Shown here: positions 25,361-40,318 of the stretch, piece by piece
Position numbering within the stretch: the first letter of the stretch is position 1
Layout: each line of letters begins with the position of its first letter
Assembly (NCBI RefSeq): GCF_910589235.1
Contig: NC_060956.1
Location: forward strand, 8,066,999-8,130,998
Length of the DNA: 64,000 nucleotides
Origin: Vespa crabro
Taxonomy: Eukaryota > Arthropoda > Insecta > Hymenoptera > Vespidae
Reading direction: 5' to 3'
Translations under genes and position numbers: made by a program
The notes under the pieces: generated by a model
Seen by the model: only the letters and a program-made list of their open reading frames with translations
What the model was told of the DNA's origin: nothing
The model's database searches: none

Positions 25361-28159
25361 GTGTTTGTGAGGGAGAAAGAGAGAAAGACGTATCGCTTAC
25401 GCTCGCTCGACAATCGAGTTGCGAAACGAGACGATACCCTACGAAAGATGCAAATGGGTTTGGGTAAACTTTCTCCGCCCCGATAAATTAAACGTCCGCC
25501 AGCCGTATCCTCTTCACAGACAGTTCATGGCGAATCGAGGGAGGAACAGAAAGAAAGAGAGAAGAGAGAAAAGAGAAGAGAAAATGCGTAAACCCTTCTC
25601 GCTTTCTCGAATAAATCGTTGGCTACCAACGTTAGGCCAGTGCCATTGGAGGATCCCTCCTGCAGACGTGTTTTTCTGCTTCGCATACGTATTTTTTTCC
25701 GCTTCTTTCTATCTTCTCCTTTTCCTCTTCTTTTTCTCTTTCTTACTTCACTTTTTCTTTTTCTTCTTTTTTCTCTTCCATCTCTGAAATCCGATAATCG
25801 ATTCGCATGCACACGAATGAGGTAGACTACAACTGCACATGTAGAGACGTACTATGAGCCTCGCGAGCAACCCACTTCAAGCACTATCAATTTTCAACGA
25901 CATTTGGTATGCATTAGTCTACTCAAGCTGAAATACTTGAGCTATCCATTTTCCTAAACTATACTCGTAGAATATCAGCCTCTAAGCAATTTTGCTTTTC
26001 GTACACAAAAATCCTTAATGTTATTTTTTGAATAGATGAAATATAGTAAAGCCCACGATGACTATGAAGGATAAGACATATTTTTTATATTTTGTTTCTT
26101 ATGTCTGAAAGCTTATACTAGGTAATATGTAATTCTTTTATTGGAATAATCGTATAGTGATTAAGAAACATTCTATGAACTATGATCAATCGATGGATCT
26201 TCCGTTCGTCAGGAATATTTACGAAGTCGTACGATTGTACCTTCTCGACCAAATTAGCGTCGAAACTAAAAATACGTTCACATTTTTCTTTCGATACTTA
26301 ATCAATAAAAAGCTATAGGCAAAATGTATTATCGATTTTAATTTCTAATTGTAATCGTACGATAGTGATTAATGAATTTATCGATTTTGAACGACCTTAA
26401 ATCTTTATTAGGACTTCATGATTTTACGGATAAACTGTATGACGATTACAGTTACGTTTAATAACATTCATTTTTCCTCCTTGTCTTTTTATAATGGAGC
26501 TTTAAAATGTGAGACAGAACTTTAAAAACGAAATTATTATAAGGGTGGTTCACACATTTTGGTTTAGTCTTAGTTCAGCCTCCTTTCCGTCTTCATTCCG
26601 TCATTTCAGTTACTGTTCAGTTTCAGTCATTAATATTTACACATATCAGCTTAATACACTATCAGCAAGTAGTACAGATCCTACTTTGTGGATTTCCAAG
26701 GCATTAAAAGAAGTATTCAGTGGAATAGAAAATCTCCTTTATTCATAGATAAAAGATCGCATATTATCAAAATTCAAAATTCCGTCACGTTAAAATTGAG
26801 TATAGGCAGAGCAATAGAAAATCTCTTGCGTCTAAGCTATATTAAAAAAAAAAAATCGCAAGTTTGTCATTTTTAAAATGATATCATTCTTGATGACGAT
26901 CTCAAACGATCTCGAACACAAAGAAAAATATGTGATATATGCAAGTGACTCCGAATGTCCAAACAATAATTATGAAAATTGCTGCAAATACCGCCGCATG
27001 TACTGTCAACGAAAATGCCACTGTAGATTTACTACTGACGCATTCATTGAATACCGTAATTGCGTTGGGTATTCAAAGTATCAAAACCGAGAACGCATCC
27101 ATTCAGTTGAAATTTGAACGCAAGATTTGACGCAAGAAGAGAGAATTTCTCACAATCTTCTTTTTATGAAGCTGCAATTGTCGCTGAGGGTATTTTATAC
27201 GGTCCTGGAATTGATGAATAGAGATAAAGTTAAAAATTCTTCACTTAACAAGAATAGAATTATACTAGAGACTTCATACGCGTTTTTCTTAAAACACTGT
27301 TTTCGAAGATGGTGGACGTGACATTTGAAAAACTGTTTGAAAAATCGTTTTTAAATTTACAAAAGAACTCTCTGAAATATTTAGAGGTTGATGATGCTTT
27401 TACTTCTTTTTTTAAATCAATTTGAATTCTTTAATAATTACTTAAAAATAACATTTTTTGTCAAAGATTTTAAAAATCGGATATCATCAATGATTCGTCT
27501 TTAGAGTTAACTTGAATAAACTATTTCGTTTTTTCATTTTAAATGGGCCGTTTCAACTGGAGTGAGTCCACTATCAAACGTCTCCAATAAAATTTATTGC
27601 CAGCCAGTGACCATATTTTTGTAATTTTTCGATATTTCTAGATAATTATTTTTTGAAGATTTTTAATACATGTACTTTCAGGTAAAGAAAGATTTGAGTA
27701 GAAGAGAAATTCCGAATTTCGACCTTTTTTCGAACCTTTAGATGGTTGTCTTTTATGAGCCTTTAGATGGTTGCCTTTAGATGTCCATCTTTTAACAAAG
27801 TTAAAAGAAAGATGAACATAATACAGGAGTGAACTATCGGTTATCTATTGAACGCCGAATGAACTTGGTTTTCCTACATGGTTGAATATATTCGATGCTT
27901 TTACAAACTTTGTTCAAGATTTCATTTTTTGTTTTCATATGAAACCTATTCCTTTTCAATATATGAAAGCAATTTATATGAATGCTAAAACAATTCATAC
28001 TATATGATCATTTTCGCAATAACGATATAAAACATAATTGCAAGAGCATAAAAATTTTATTTTATAAAATATTCATAAGCAATTATATTTTAATAATTAT
28101 ATTTTTAAATCCAAATTCAATAAATTCGTGAATGAAAGTGTGCACAAAATTGGAAAAGA

Positions 28160-28207
<48 letters not shown>

Positions 28208-28652
28208 AAAATTTACCTATACATATATATATATAGATAATCCAAAAGAATATTTGAAGACTATCTAAGATTTAATTAAAATACTGTCCGTATATATCTG
28301 GCCGGAGTTTTCGATATCTTCGTCACGATCGTTTCGACAACAATGATGATGAAGATTAATGATAATAATCATATCCAACGCAGATAAAATAAAACAATCG
28401 ACTATCGACGATTTGAAAAATACAAGAATTGATTGAAACGAATCATTTTTACATAATGAATGAAAAGATCTAAATACAATGTCATTGTTCTTCCTTTGCG
28501 TATAAATAAATGATAACAACATTATTTGATGTTTTATGAACGCATTCATATTTTAATCTAACGTAATTGTATCTATACCTACAGACATAGACGGTATGTA
28601 TCGATGCAATAGTCGCAGAGTCCTAACGCAATCTTCTATTGATAAATATAGT

Positions 28653-28725
<73 letters not shown>

Positions 28726-29581
28726 ATCTCTGACTTTACTACTGAAAAGTTCATATCTATCAAGTAAATAAAGGTCTGTTGATATGAATATTATTAAAAA
28801 TGTCATGTCTTTTACGTTACACGTCTTGCAAGTTTAATGTCTAGTTTCGACTTTTGATTATCACAAACTGAACAAAGATTTTATGAGAACTTGTGAAATC
28901 ATTTTTATACTGTAGCCCTATATAAAATAATATTAAAAAAGTATTTTAAATCTTACTTATGTAAATCTTACTTAATTCTACATTGAAATATTTATCCAAT
29001 TCCTATATCAGTATCCTAACTATTTCAGCCGTCACAACAAACATACATATCACACATACGAGATGAGAGGATACACGGATTTTAACTATCTGTTTTTAAA
29101 AAATTCTGCAAATATTGCTCGATTCTACAATATTATTTTCTTCGGTTTTGGACTCACATCATTACATCAAGAACTACACAAATGCTTACAAGGGAATTTT
29201 TTCATTTTTTTTTCGACGAGGAGAAATTATTTACAAGGAGAAATAAAAAGATTCTCAACAAAGATGCTACGATCGATACGCTTTGGAATTTTTCTTTTTT
29301 ATTTCAACAAAAGTGCACAGTTTGCAAAAGGAGCACAGGTTGCAATGAGAGGGATCAAAGTCCCTTCTCTCACTTCTTACCCTTTCTTATAATTTATAGT
29401 CGATTATTTTGCACGTTGCCCAGACTTACAGGGAATATTATTTTGGACAGGGTTATAGCACGATCCTCCTCTCCACATTTTTACCTCTTCCCTTCGATCG
29501 GATAATCGATAAACTTCGGTCAAAAAAAATGCCCGCTGAGATCATGGGTCAATCGACCCCTATGGTTGCTCTCTCTTTCTT

Positions 29582-29636
<55 letters not shown>

Positions 29637-32600
29637 CTATCTCTCTCTATCTCTTTTTATCTCTCTCTATTTCTCTTTCTCTCTCCCTCTTCTTTTTCTG
29701 TCCATCTGTATGCCTTGTACGCCAGTAGATTCCAAATTAAGCAACGCAAAACTCGATATCCCAGCGGACCTTTCATATTCCCAAAATTGACTCAATTGTC
29801 GTCATAAAATCGTTTACGACCCGAGTCACGGATGAAGTATAAACTTGTTTTAAATTGAAAATCAACGCAATTTTTTCTCTTTTTCTTTTCCATTCTTTTG
29901 TATAGCGAAAAATATGAATTTTTAATCGAATCGAGATCAATGGGAACCGATTTTATTTTCAAGAGAACGAATTGCCGACGATTTTCGTTTTTTTTATTCG
30001 CTATATTCATTATGAAATATTTTGATGCTGTATCTCCTGTGCTCTCATTAATGTTCTTTTTTTTCTTATAAATATCCTGTTATCGTTAGACAGTGATGAA
30101 TGATTTTAATGAAAAAAATTAAATATGCTAGTAAAATAGAAAATAATGTTAAACATTGACATTTTGTTTATATACATTATAAAGAGAAAAGAGAAGAGTA
30201 TTTTAAGCAAATACAAATAATCATAAAGTTATTATTGTAAACTTAAATAGCAGAAATTGACCTGAAACTTCTGAGAAATTCAAATATTTTATTAAAGTAT
30301 ATTTATATTTTCCAAACAGTATTCTATTTATGCGTTTCTATTTTAGTAATTAAAACATTAAACATTTTTATTGTTCAGTCTTTATAAAATAATTATCCAA
30401 AGTGATTGTAAAAAAAGTATAGTATTGGACCAACTTTCGGAATATTTGATTTAACTATTTTTAATTTGTTGTATAAGCGCGCAAAAATATAGATGAGCGG
30501 AAATGTCCGACAAATTTTCGTAGTAGACGGTGCGCCGTATTGATCCATTTGCGGAGACCGGCGGTGATTAGACATTTATAGAAGTTAATTTCAAAAAGAT
30601 GTCTCATCGATCGTACTCACCCACCAGCGGTACCATCAGCGTGTAGATGGGCTGTGCTCCAGAGGTAGCTTTCGTAATATTCTGCAATTGTGGCAGATAG
30701 TCGATGAAACAATTGGTGTCTGGTACTAATTGCCTTGGTCTCACTTCTATTTCCACCGACACAGAGGATTTCTTTAAGATTGCCTGCAAAATATGAACAA
30801 AATTATAATTAAAAATTGTTAAATGAACGTAACAAGCCAAATTTAAGGTATTAACTTCAAAGTAGAATTTCTTCCGTCATTCGTTGAAATATCGTGGGGA
30901 AGAAAATGAAGAAAGTTCACAGGATGCGCCAGAAGACACATTACCTTCCAATCGAATCCCACGTATGCGCACGGTGCGTCGTGAAACAGTCGCACATACG
31001 CCGGAGAACAATGTCTGCTTGAGACGGCACTACGCGAATGCCAAATAACCATTGTTACGACAAAGGATGAAGAAAATAATGAGTCTCCTAATATCGCTTT
31101 AAGTCGTGGGATGATAATCGATTTTGTATACGAGATTGCTTTAAACTAAACTCTTCTTGAAAAGATCACTTTATGGGGTTTTGATGTTTTCGCTTACGGT
31201 CAAAAATAGTTAGTAGCCTGCGTAATTTTCTATTTCGTTGCGATAATCGCTGATAATTCGCTTTTATTTATGCTCTGGTGATTTATGATTCAAATATTTT
31301 TATTATTTTATCTTCTTAATTAAAGATTTCTTTAATGGAAGAATTAGATTTTTGAAAAGTGGAAGAGAATATGTATATACAGTGTTCCTTCAGTGACAAG
31401 ACGCTCGGCCTGGCGGAAAGCATGCGAAGAACTCGACGACAAGTCTAATTGCTCGTAGATGTACACGGATGGAATGCAAAAGTAGTAATGGACCGTACAC
31501 ACCGAAACGTATCGAAGACAATACGCAAATGTTACGCACGTATCAACGATCTTCTCTCTTCCTTTATCTTTTTTGGCAAGAATTCGAAACGTCTCAAAAT
31601 ACGACTTTCGTCTCTATCTATTCTCGACGCATCGCCGCTCGAGCATATTACTCGCAATTTCTATTCCGTGTGGCGCAATATCGGCATAACAGGGCCACTC
31701 TCGCGCTTTCCACCGAATCTCGAATCGAGTACGAATTCGATGTTAAGTTCCACAGTTCTCTTTTTCTGATTGTTCGTTGTCGTTGTTAAAACTCGATCGA
31801 TAAGTTAGCTTACTTATAGCCAATATGTCGAGTTGTTTAAGATAAAGTGTAGGATTTAGGATTCTTCGGAAAAAAAATTCACTCCGAGTGTCAATGTATC
31901 TGCGATGTACGTACATAAAATATTCTCTCGAAATACAAAAATGAGTCAATAATTATCCGGAATTTTTATGTTGGCTTTTTTTATGTTGGCTTTACTGTCA
32001 AGTATTTACGCATTAGTATTCGTGGTTTTCCTCCAATTACGTATGTCAGGTTTTGAATACATTAGATTGATTACATTTTGTTTATCATGATGTCCATTTT
32101 GTTTCACGTTGTAAAAAAGAAGAATAGCGAGAAATTATCCGTTTTTTGTAGTCTGAAGATGTATCAGTGAATATATACTGGATAGCTCGAAAATTCAGCC
32201 AAAAACATTTTTTATGAAGATATAAAAAAGATTGTGCAATGATGGAACAAATATGTTGAAAAATAATGTTATTGGAAGTATTATGTTTTTATTGAAATAA
32301 ATTTTTCAGTTGTATTGTGGACAATTATTAACTATGTCTCATATCACCGAAAGCTTTCTAACTATGTCCAGTCTCCTATGTCCGTGTCAATATTAAGAAT
32401 ATATTGTATAATGAAGCCGGACGAAGGTGTAGAGAGAATCGAATGTTGAAATTTTTATAAATTGCATGGAATCAGCGTAGACGACGATGAACAATTACAA
32501 GTCGAATACGACTTACTCGTATTCGAGAGGCACTTGAATACCTCACTACGGACGTAACGTTCGCTCAACTAGACAGCAACTCCGTGAATGAATGGGGACA

Positions 32601-33786
32601 CCTGTTCCGATATTCAGGTGGGCTTGTCGACTTATTCATAAGCGACTACGCAAGCCGTTTGTTCTAGTTATGGGGAACGGCGCTTTTAATCTTCAGTTGA
32701 TCAGGACACATGTAAGCATCGAAAGGGAAAACGGACTATAACGAGTTATCGACCGAAATTATTTTATATCTCAATAGATCTGAACGTAAAATAGTTCAAA
32801 AATTGATAACTTTTACTAGAGAATTTTAAAATATTAGAAGAAATATTTGTATTCTATACTGACCTTCAGTTTACTGAATATAATGAACATACGATGAAAT
32901 TATTAAAAACCTAATATACCTAATAATATTTAATCCATACAATAAAATAACTTCAACAAAGTTTTCGATATCTCTGATTTTTTTAATGCTATAAAATGCA
33001 CAGATAAAAAACAATTATATGGGAGCGAACATCTACTATATTTCATATAGTAGCCATTCATGATAAAGTTAGCCTAAGGACCTGGATAGCTCAGTGATTA
33101 TTGTGTAGTCATCCGGAAAACGAAAGAGTTGAATTCAAATCCCGATTCAGAGGAACCAACTTTCTTTGCAAATCCTACAATTTGGAAGTGAATAGAGAGA
33201 TTGACAAAAAGTGTATCAAAAAAATGCCTGGGAGTAATAAGTTGAAAGACATTGAAAGATATGCTTAATGAGAGTAGTGAATAAAAAGATATTGAAAAAT
33301 ATGCATGAGAGTTTTGTTACATTCACAATCGTTTATTTTATTAAATATAACATTTTTCTACGTTAACGTCTATAACAAAATATAAGGTCTTTCATTCAAG
33401 CATTACTTTTGCTTTAAAACACTTCATTTTTTGTTTCACACATATTTTTTTATTAGTTTGAACGAGAAAAATACTACTGTACTATCTCTTCGATCTTCGA
33501 GGAAACGTCTATCTGATAACTATCAACGTAATTTTACTTTCATGTAGCGCTTATGAACACATACATTTTCTTTTTCAATTTTTAATGATTCATTCAAACT
33601 CATACATAGCTCATACAAAGTTTTTTTCCCGTTGGAAATATTTATGGATTCTTAAAGGATGTTAACTGTTACGATTCGGTTTCGTTTCCTTCTTTTCCAT
33701 CTTTTTGAAACGCATACCTTCATTCTCGTTACCGTATTCGTCACTTTTTCTTCTCGATACACGTACACGATATTTATGTACGATCT

Positions 33787-33856
<70 letters not shown>

Positions 33857-36800
33857 AAGAGAGAAAAAGAGAGGGAGAGGGAGAGGTAGCCCTCGTCCGA
33901 CGAGTGTCTGGCTGGTCTGGCTAGTCTGCCCTCCTCAGTTGCCCTCCACAGTTACCCTCCTCGCCTCCTCCATCGTGTCTTCTCGTGAGAACCCGCTTTG
34001 TATCACGCATCGCGGTTCTAACGCCCGCGCATATTAAGCACACACCGACGTTCTTTCCATACACTACCAACAACGGTCTCCAGCTCGTGGTAACATTGTA
34101 AATGCGCAACACTCGCAGAAACTTACTCGCACCATTAGGTGGAATGGCCAAGCATAAGCGTAAGTGAGAGGGAGGAACACACGTGGTTTGACACGGACGA
34201 TGAGGAACCGACACGAGTCCTCCTTTTAGATTGCTTTTTTGTTTATTTTTCTTTTATTTTATCGTCCAATTTGCCGACGATTTTAACGAAATGAATATGA
34301 CTTGCTTTATTTTGCTTTATCTGTCTGTCTACTTCTCCTTTTTATCTTTTTTTGTTTCCATTGTCTCAGAATAACTAGAAAAGTGAATGTTTTGAACAAC
34401 GTATATTTTTATAAAATATTTATTTTACATGTATATATATATATAAACAAAATATCATTAAGCATCATTGTATGGAAAACTTTGGGGAATTTAATGTTTT
34501 AGATGTTTCCTTATTAAAAATGATTTGATGAATTGTTAAACGTTCGCTGTATACTAACCATAGTTATCCGACTAAATTCTGTTAAAATTAAGAACTCTAC
34601 ATGAATGTAGCATATCTTGATATCTTCATGGCAACAAACTCTCTTTTGATGTATATTCATTTATAATTTGTTCTATATTAATTTTATATAATTTGAATAA
34701 GAAACCAATAATTTACATCAGGAATGGGCAATTTCTTCTCCGCCGTGAGTCATAAAGTCCTCACCATCAATTAATCTGTATACCTACTATTTAAGTTCAC
34801 TAGCTACTACTTCAACCAATTATCTATAAATAGACAGAAACAAAAGCCATGCAGTTACGAGACAAGTGAAATAATGTGGGTCGTTTTCTCTCACCGAAAC
34901 AAGTAAGTAAGAGAAGAAACCACATGTTGACCGCTTCATAATGGGCCATATAACAATTCTAGTAACGAATAATTCAAATTAATCAAATTAATTGATAAGT
35001 GTAAGCTTCTTATATTTTTTATTTTTTAATTATAGACATACAAATAATAGATGTTTATAATTATGAAAATTACGAAATTCGTAATATAAATAATTTTCTC
35101 CCGTATTAGTTTAAAATAACAAATTCATATTAGTATGAGATTTTTAAAATGTGATTAATATGTGGTCTATTTAATGACAATTTATATATAGTTCATTATT
35201 AATTTCTTAGACTTTATTATTAAAATTCTAGAAATCTGATCATTATCTAATTTCTGAAGAATTTTAAAGTCATCATTAATATCGTGATCAGAATCACAAT
35301 GAATTGGTGAAATTTTTGGATCAGCTAATAAATTGACGACTTCTTTGTTTAATGTTATTTTTTTTCTTTACTTCATTGTTTCTGACATAGTAGATATAAT
35401 CGGAGTGGATGAAAATAATCAAATGTGAAACAAATTTTTTATTCTTTTTCCTCTAGACATTTTTCACGTATTTAGTGCCCAGTATATTTAAAAATTTTTA
35501 TTTCTGGATTTTAAGACTTCTTCTGCTAACATTGCAATAGTTATAATGACATTTTTAATAATGTCCGTTCCATGAATTAAATAATATTTTATAGATGTTA
35601 AATAGCATATAGTACTATGTATATAAGAAAACACATTTTTTAGCTGCGTCTTTTGTATACTTTTTGAATGTGTATCCTCAAGAAAATGCTTGAAGAATAG
35701 AAAATGATACATTACATATCTTCTTAATAAGAACATAGCAACTAAAAAAGTTTAATATATTAATTATTTGTAGATCTTTGCAGTTAATTTTATATGATAA
35801 CAAATTAAGATCATTAGAAAAATAGTAAAAACTAAAATCATAGCAAATCCATTTAAATCTATAAATTGCGAGAGCTTTATGCCTCAAAAAAGTATTATTA
35901 AAATTAATGTAATAATTTAGTGAAAATGAAGTTATTGTCATAAGAGTTTATGAAAAAAAAATGTTTAAAGTAAATAAATCGAAATGTTATTTTTCGATAT
36001 CTTCATAAAAATTTCCAAAATACATAAAATAAAGATACGTTCAGCCATACGCACAGCAGAATGCACAAACAAATATTAACGCAGCCAAGCAAATATTGCC
36101 ATTTTGCTCCGAGTTTGTTATACATATGGAAAAACCCTTCTGCTAAGGCATTATTTTATGACAGTAAGTAATTATCTGTATCCTAAGACGCAGATAAAAT
36201 CGAAACTTTTTGATTTTAAGGACATTAAATTTTATAATTATTCGTCGTTAGAATTTGTCTCACTGTACGCTAGTTGCCCACCCATGATTTACATAATACA
36301 ATAATGAAGTATCAGATGTTACACTATGTGATAATGTACACTAGTAATTCAATTGTTCCGTACAGCGACAGCATTCTGACGGACAACTTCGCTGTAGCAA
36401 AAGATTTAATAAATGAAGATATAAATAAATAAAAAATTTAAAGGAGAAAAATTTCACCAAAAATTATTCTCGTATAAACATTGATTTTATATTTAAAAAT
36501 ATTTTTAAATTAAATTTTTTTTATCCACACAATCTAATAAAAATTTACGATTTATGAAGATCTCGTAAATTCAAGAAGAAAAAGAAAGGATGTGCATGAT
36601 CGTCTGCACTCGATGTTGAATGAACGACAGTAAATAACTATAAAATGAGCGAGAAAATTCAGTTGACGGCAAAGAGAATGGTAGGCATATTAAATGCAAA
36701 CAATGTGGATGCATGCATAAACGACTTTTTCAAAAGCTCAGTAAACATGGCGGTAATTGTTGTTTGACAGCAGTACATGTATCTTCAGAACGTCGATAAT

Positions 36801-38444
36801 GTTTATAATCTAAATAACCAGCCAATAAACTACAAACTTCTAAACTTTACTAGCTGTCGGTTTACAACAATTTGTATCAGGATTAAAATTCAGAACGATA
36901 TGTGAATATGTGAAACACAATAAAAATATAATGTAAATGTACCAGAAAATAATGCAGGTGTATATAAAACATACACTATTGGAAGCACAAATGTTCAAAT
37001 AGTATAAGGTACTTTTACAAAGTCAAGAATGTGTGGAAGACGAACTACGTTCCGGAAAATATTTGACGACAAAAACAGAAGTATATGTTCAAAATGGTCG
37101 AAAAGTGAGAATTTTCAGATTGACGTTTAACATTAAGAATAATCAGTACTACGATAAAGAATTCGCCTTGTCCGTAAAAATATTGCAGATAGGTGGATGC
37201 TTCATCATGACAATATTCCCTACTATTCTATGATATATTATCGGGCATTTTTTATCGAAGGAACATTCCAGTAATTCCGATGTCTTTTTATTCATTAGAT
37301 CTGAGTCTTGCAGACTTCTTTCTTTTCCGAACTAAAATTCAACTTGAAAGACCATCATTATGGAAATGCGAACAACATCCAAAGTGCTGTGACAGACAAG
37401 TTGAAGGCGATAACACTAAACGTCTTCTAACACTGCTACAAAGAGTGGAAGAAGCGTCTCCAACGCTTGTATAGCCTCCAAAGAAAACTACTTTGAAGTT
37501 AATAATGTGGTTTTGTAAATCTCTTTCAAATACAGAGTTTTCTAGTAACAGTCTCACTACTTTTCTGCCACGCCTCGTACTTTGACGCTCGCGGAAACGT
37601 TTTCGCAGTGGATGTGTGGAGAACGGTGCCGATAACTTGAGAATGTAGATGTGTTAGTGTTACGTTGCGCTGACGATGGTATTGGAGACGAGCAAGGTGG
37701 GGATACGTTCCCAGCTCGAGGCTACGAGGAATGTGCCTTGACACTGGCGGAGGACCGATGGACGGCGCATACAAATATATTTACCGGTTAGGCTCTCGCC
37801 GATTCCTTGCAGGAGGCAGGCACTAAGCTCTTTTATTTCTTCTGATGTGTGCATATACATGTACATAGATATATCGAACTGAACGAACATCACGGGTAAC
37901 GCCCTTTTGTCATTCTATTCCGCGCAGTAGCCTCTCGCGAGAAATTATCATTCTTCCGATCGAAACACGGAAGGAAAACCATGCTACCCTCGCGCACGCA
38001 GCTCTCGTTACCGAATAATTTAGAGAGAGAAAAGGAGAGAGAGAATAAATTGAGCATTGAAGTGAGGGACACATTTGTAGCGTTAATTGAAACTCCAAAT
38101 TAATCGTGTCGAAAAGAATGACGACACGATTCTACTACTAGCAAATACTGACACCACTATCACTCCGTTCGTTTCACGTTAACGAATTCGCTCTTTTGTC
38201 TTTCTAAATAAATTACATAGGATGAGTTTGGAATGAGAATCGATTAAGGAAAAACAACGTATAGGCTTGTAAAGAGAGAAACCGGCAGATATTTAGATCT
38301 TCCTTTTAATCGTACTTAATAATCGGAAATTATTTTGAATTTGCTTAAAAGATTATTTCCTATTTCCCTTTCGTTGAAAATGAGAGGACAGTCGAAGAAC
38401 GTCGTCTCGAATTCCATTTTCTTTCATTTTTTTCTTTTTTAACT

Positions 38445-38486
<42 letters not shown>

Positions 38487-38642
38487 CTTTCTATCTCTCT
38501 CTACTCGAATAAGCAAATATTTTGATATTTCTATCAAGAAATCGTGAATAAGATATAATGAAAGCACGAAAGAGATTATAAAACACTGACTTCAGTCAAA
38601 GTCATATCATTTTTTACTATCTTTGAATAATAAAACAAAAAG

Positions 38643-38695
<53 letters not shown>

Positions 38696-40266
38696 CCTGC
38701 TCAGCGATATAGAAGTGGTATATTTCGATCGTAAAACCTTTCAGTGGGTTATTATAAACATCTGTATGAAAATCCTACTGCATATATTAAGTAGATAAGA
38801 AATTAATGTCGGTTCTCGAATTTTCAAACTTTGATGCTTATATTTGAGTTAACGACTCATGTTTCTGTCTATTTTATAATTCAACCATTTTATAGTTCAA
38901 ATGTCACGCTATATGCTTTGATATGTTTTGATTTTGCTGTTAATTTGTGCTCATTTCAAACTAATGAGTTTAAAATAGATAAAAAGCAAATTCGAATAAT
39001 TTTCTTATATGAATATAAACTTGGTCATAAAGTCACGAATCCAATTAATCATTTGGATAGGATAATGAACTACAGTGCAATGATGATTTAACAAATTTCG
39101 AAACAGAAATAACAATGAAAAAGAAGAATTGAAGATGAAGAAGATCATGAATGGCCTTTTATTGTTGACAATGATCAAGTGAAGACATTAGTTGATTTAC
39201 ACACAACGATGACAACTTGCTGATCGACAACTTGCATAGGTGATAGGGGTAAGTCACCCAATTTTTATTTACTAGCTGAGACAGCTAGGAAAGTCGAAGA
39301 AGCTCGACAAATGGGTGCCACATGAATTAAGTGAAAATAAGCGAATATAAGCACGATTACATGTCGCACGACAAACTCTACAAAAGTTAAACGTATTGGG
39401 CTATAATGATCTGGCTCATTCAGCATGTTCTCCAGATCTTTTACCAACCGACTACCACTTTTTCAAACACCTCGACCATTACTTGCAAGGGAAAACCTTC
39501 ACTAATTAAATTGCTGCCAAAAATGAGTTCAAAGAAACAAGCAGTTCAGAGAACGAATCAAGAATTTTACGCTGTTGGAATTGAAAAACTAATTTCATGT
39601 TAGCAAAAATGTGTAGATTCCGATGGATCTTATTTCAATTAAAAATGTATATATTGCGTTGAGATTTGTAGTTTTAAAGATACAGTTCGAAAACTGACAG
39701 TATTTCGATTCTGACTTTTCAATATAGATTTCACCTTCGAGTGGAATTAGCAATTTCTTATCAACCTAATAATAACGATGTCTTTAATGCTTTACAAAAT
39801 TCGATATAGAAACGATCTTTAATGCTGCTTTAACGTTAATACAAGTATTAATGAACAATGGCGAATTTAAAACGTTTAAGGGATGCAGCGAATACTTGAC
39901 GTTTTGTGTAAAACAAGATTTTAAAGCATTGACATGTAATATAATCTGATTTCCAGTTATTCATAATTAGTAATACCGTTAATTTGAATAAAATACTACC
40001 CACATAGATAGTTAGTATATAGCTTATTATCAGGATTTCATGTTTACTAATATAAATGAGCAATTAATTTATATGGAACGATATATTTTATATTTATATC
40101 TGAACAATTTTATTAAATTCTTTTATTAAATTAGCGTTATATTATATATCTTGTTCTTTCTCCGGAGGGAAATCAAAACTGAATGCGATAATATTATGAT
40201 CGAATTCACTGAAGGTGAAAGTGAAGGTCATTGTTGGTACGAAACGTAGATACTTATGATACGTAA

Positions 40267-40318
<52 letters not shown>

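Larger units (their letters stand above)
23276..30620 (-). other. Smg6 intron of 7,345 bp
   Basis: GTGAGTAC donor and TTATAG acceptor. It holds (GA)n at 23411, 25316 and 28159, (CT)n at 28654 and 29569, a 31-bp tandem hairpin array at 23677, and a CpG-rich patch at 24240-24560. The patch contains the palindrome CATACATG-4 nt-CATGTATG. A pyrimidine-rich block at 25680-25780 is low complexity. Reading frames in the intron lack recognisable protein similarity. Confidence 0.85.
30784..36960. other. giant intron, 3' part: mostly unassigned
   Basis: Contains a GC-richer 100-bp patch at 30950-31050 (see findings), a mixed-composition patch at 31400-31780, a CpG-rich patch at 33880-34220, (GA)n at 33789 and a hairpin CGAATACG-7 nt-CGTATTCG at 32503-32525. 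The part from 34.3 to 36.9 kb is strongly AT-rich. No coding similarity recognised apart from the SINE-like piece. Confidence 0.6.

Noticed and set aside
26880..27320. Possible decayed coding region (three overlapping plus-strand frames)
   Set aside because: The frames do not join into a recognisable protein and no transposon family motif could be named.
33080..33155. Functional tRNA gene
   Set aside because: The B box has two changes, the anticodon arm does not pair properly and a related copy shares extra non-tRNA sequence downstream, so a SINE fits better.
34720..34960. hAT-like element end (CAGGAATGGGCAATTT)
   Set aside because: No matching inverted end or target duplication was found, and the word alone is too weak.
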